Shown: positions 7,574-8,654 of the stretch, one piece after another
Position numbering within the stretch: position 1 is the stretch's first letter
How the letters are laid out: every line of letters begins with the position of its first letter
DNA from: an uncultured Eggerthellaceae bacterium
GTDB taxonomy: Bacteria; Actinomycetota; Coriobacteriia; Coriobacteriales; Eggerthellaceae
Assembly (NCBI GenBank): GCA_948829205.1
Contig: CAQLOA010000055.1
Location: 1-8,654, forward strand
Direction of reading: 5' to 3'
Length of the DNA stretch: 8,654 bases
Made by a program: the position numbers and the translations under genes
The notes under the pieces: generated by a model
The model's input: the letters and a program-made list of their open reading frames with translations, nothing else
The model's database searches: none
What the model was told of the DNA's origin: nothing

Positions 7574-8654
7574 TTACTTGCCTTCCTCCTCGTCGTCGAC
7601 TACCTCGTAGTCGGCCTCGATGGTGTCGTCGGCCGGGACGCTTTCGGCAGTGGCTGCCGCTGCGCCCGCAGCGTCGCCCTCGGTGGAGTAAACGACCTCG
7701 GCCAGCTTGTAGCCCGCCTGCTGCATGCGCTCGGTTGCGCTGCGGATGGCGTCGAGGTCGGTGCCCTCGAGGGCCGTCTTGGCCTCAGCGATGGCGCTTT
7801 CGGCCTCGGCCTTGGCGTCGGAGGGAACCTTGTCGCCAAGCTCGTCGAGCGTCTGCTGGGTTGCACCGACCAGAGACTCGGCGTTGTTGCGGACCTCGAC
7901 CTCTTCCTTGTGGCGCGCGTCCTCCTCGGCATGGGCCTCGGCGTCCTTGACCATGCGGTCGACTTCGTCGTCGCTAAGCGCCGTGGAGCCGGAGATGGTG
8001 ATCTGCTGCTGCTTGCCGGTGCCCAGGTCCTTAGCGGACACGTTCACGATGCCGTTGGCGTCGATGTCAAACGTGACCTCGATCTGCGGAACGCCACGGC
8101 GCGCCGCCGGGATGCCGGTGAGCTGGAAGCGGCCAAGCGTCTTGTTGCCGGCTGCCATCTCGCGCTCGCCCTGCAGGACGTGGACCTCGACGCTGGTCTG
8201 GTTGTCGGCCGCGGTGGAGTAGATTTCCGTCTTGCGGGTGGGGATGGTGGTGTTGCGCTCGATCATCTTGGTCATCACGCCGCCCATGGTTTCGACGCCG
8301 AGGGACAGCGGGGTGACGTCGAGAAGCAGGATGCCGGTGACGTCGCCGGAAAGCACGCCGCCCTGGATTGCCGCGCCCATCGCCACGACCTCGTCGGGGT
8401 TGACGGACATGTTCGGCTTCTTGCCGGTGAGATTCTCGACCAGTTCCTGCACCGCAGGCATGCGGGTGGAACCGCCCACGAGGATGACCTCGTCAAGCTG
8501 CCCGGCCTTGATGCCCGCGTCCTTCAGAGCCTGCTCGACGGGCTTCTTGCAGCGCTCGAGCAGGTCCTTCGTGATGCGCTCGAACTCCGCACGGGTAAGG
8601 GTGTAGTCGAGGTGCTTCGGGCCGTCGGCGCCTGCGGTGATGAACGGCAGGTTG
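7574..8654 (-). CDS. dnaK: Molecular chaperone DnaK (Hsp70), C-terminal 359 residues; 5' part off the right edge
   Basis: ATP-driven Hsp70 chaperone. The frame is open to the window edge, so the first part of the nucleotide-binding domain (roughly 250-280 codons) is missing. The visible part begins in that domain with NLPFITAGADGPKHLD and contains VILVGGSTRMPAVQ and NPDEVVAMGAA, both Hsp70 nucleotide-domain signatures. The interdomain linker and start of the substrate domain follow (LLLDVTPLSLGVETMGG), then the beta-sandwich (VEVHVLQGERE, GRFQLTGIP, EVTFDIDANGIVNVSAKD) and the helical lid. The tail is acidic and ends DYEVVDDEEEGK. It is the first visible gene of the operon and lies 2 bases upstream of grpE. 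The regulatory region, where an HspR operator would be expected, is outside the window. Confidence 0.98.
   Translation of the reverse strand, partial: NLPFITAGADGPKHLDYTLTRAEFERITKDLLERCKKPVEQALKDAGIKAGQLDEVILVGGSTRMPAVQELVENLTGKKPNMSVNPDEVVAMGAAIQGGVLSGDVTGILLLDVTPLSLGVETMGGVMTKMIERNTTIPTRKTEIYSTAADNQTSVEVHVLQGEREMAAGNKTLGRFQLTGIPAARRGVPQIEVTFDIDANGIVNVSAKDLGTGKQQQITISGSTALSDDEVDRMVKDAEAHAEEDARHKEEVEVRNNAESLVGATQQTLDELGDKVPSDAKAEAESAIAEAKTALEGTDLDAIRSATERMQQAGYKLAEVVYSTEGDAAGAAAATAESVPADDTIEADYEVVDDEEEGK

Overview
The window is a GC-rich stretch in which every supportable gene lies on the minus strand. It reads as actinobacterial. The order dnaK-grpE-dnaJ-hspR is the actinobacterial heat-shock operon, and hspR (a MerR-type repressor) is its hallmark. 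Placing clpB directly after hspR, together with the serine-rich lipoprotein style of the transporter gene, suggests a gut-type member of the Coriobacteriia. That placement is inference from gene order and style, not from a database search.

In the direction of transcription (right to left), the chaperone block runs as follows: dnaK 3' part (7574-8654, cut by the window edge); grpE (6837-7571), 2 bases after dnaK; a 95-base gap holding a perfect 10-bp hairpin; a zinc-finger-less dnaJ/cbpA-type gene (5761-6741); hspR (5282-5767), overlapping dnaJ by 7 bases; a 126-base leader with repeated AAGGAAC motifs; clpB (2369-5155); and a small GNAT acetyltransferase (1893-2369) whose start overlaps the clpB stop as TGATG. 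DnaK, DnaJ and GrpE form the folding machine, ClpB is the disaggregase that works with it, and HspR is the likely repressor of the set, classically with DnaK as co-repressor.

After a 105-base gap with a possible promoter comes a separate amino-acid uptake module. It consists of a family 3 substrate-binding lipoprotein (957-1787), a 161-base intergenic region dense in RNA secondary structure, and the first 265 codons of an ABC permease (1-795) that runs off the left edge. The permease carries a signal peptide and a roughly 165-residue extracytoplasmic domain before its first channel helix, which is not the usual layout.

Most of the window is conserved housekeeping DNA, and I see no mobile element, CRISPR array, tRNA, rRNA or defence system. 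The points worth a second look are the permease's extra domain, the 100-base palindromic element at 813-912 with mutually exclusive hairpins, and a roughly 40-residue insertion in the second ATPase domain of ClpB. No stretch longer than 300 bases lacks a gene.
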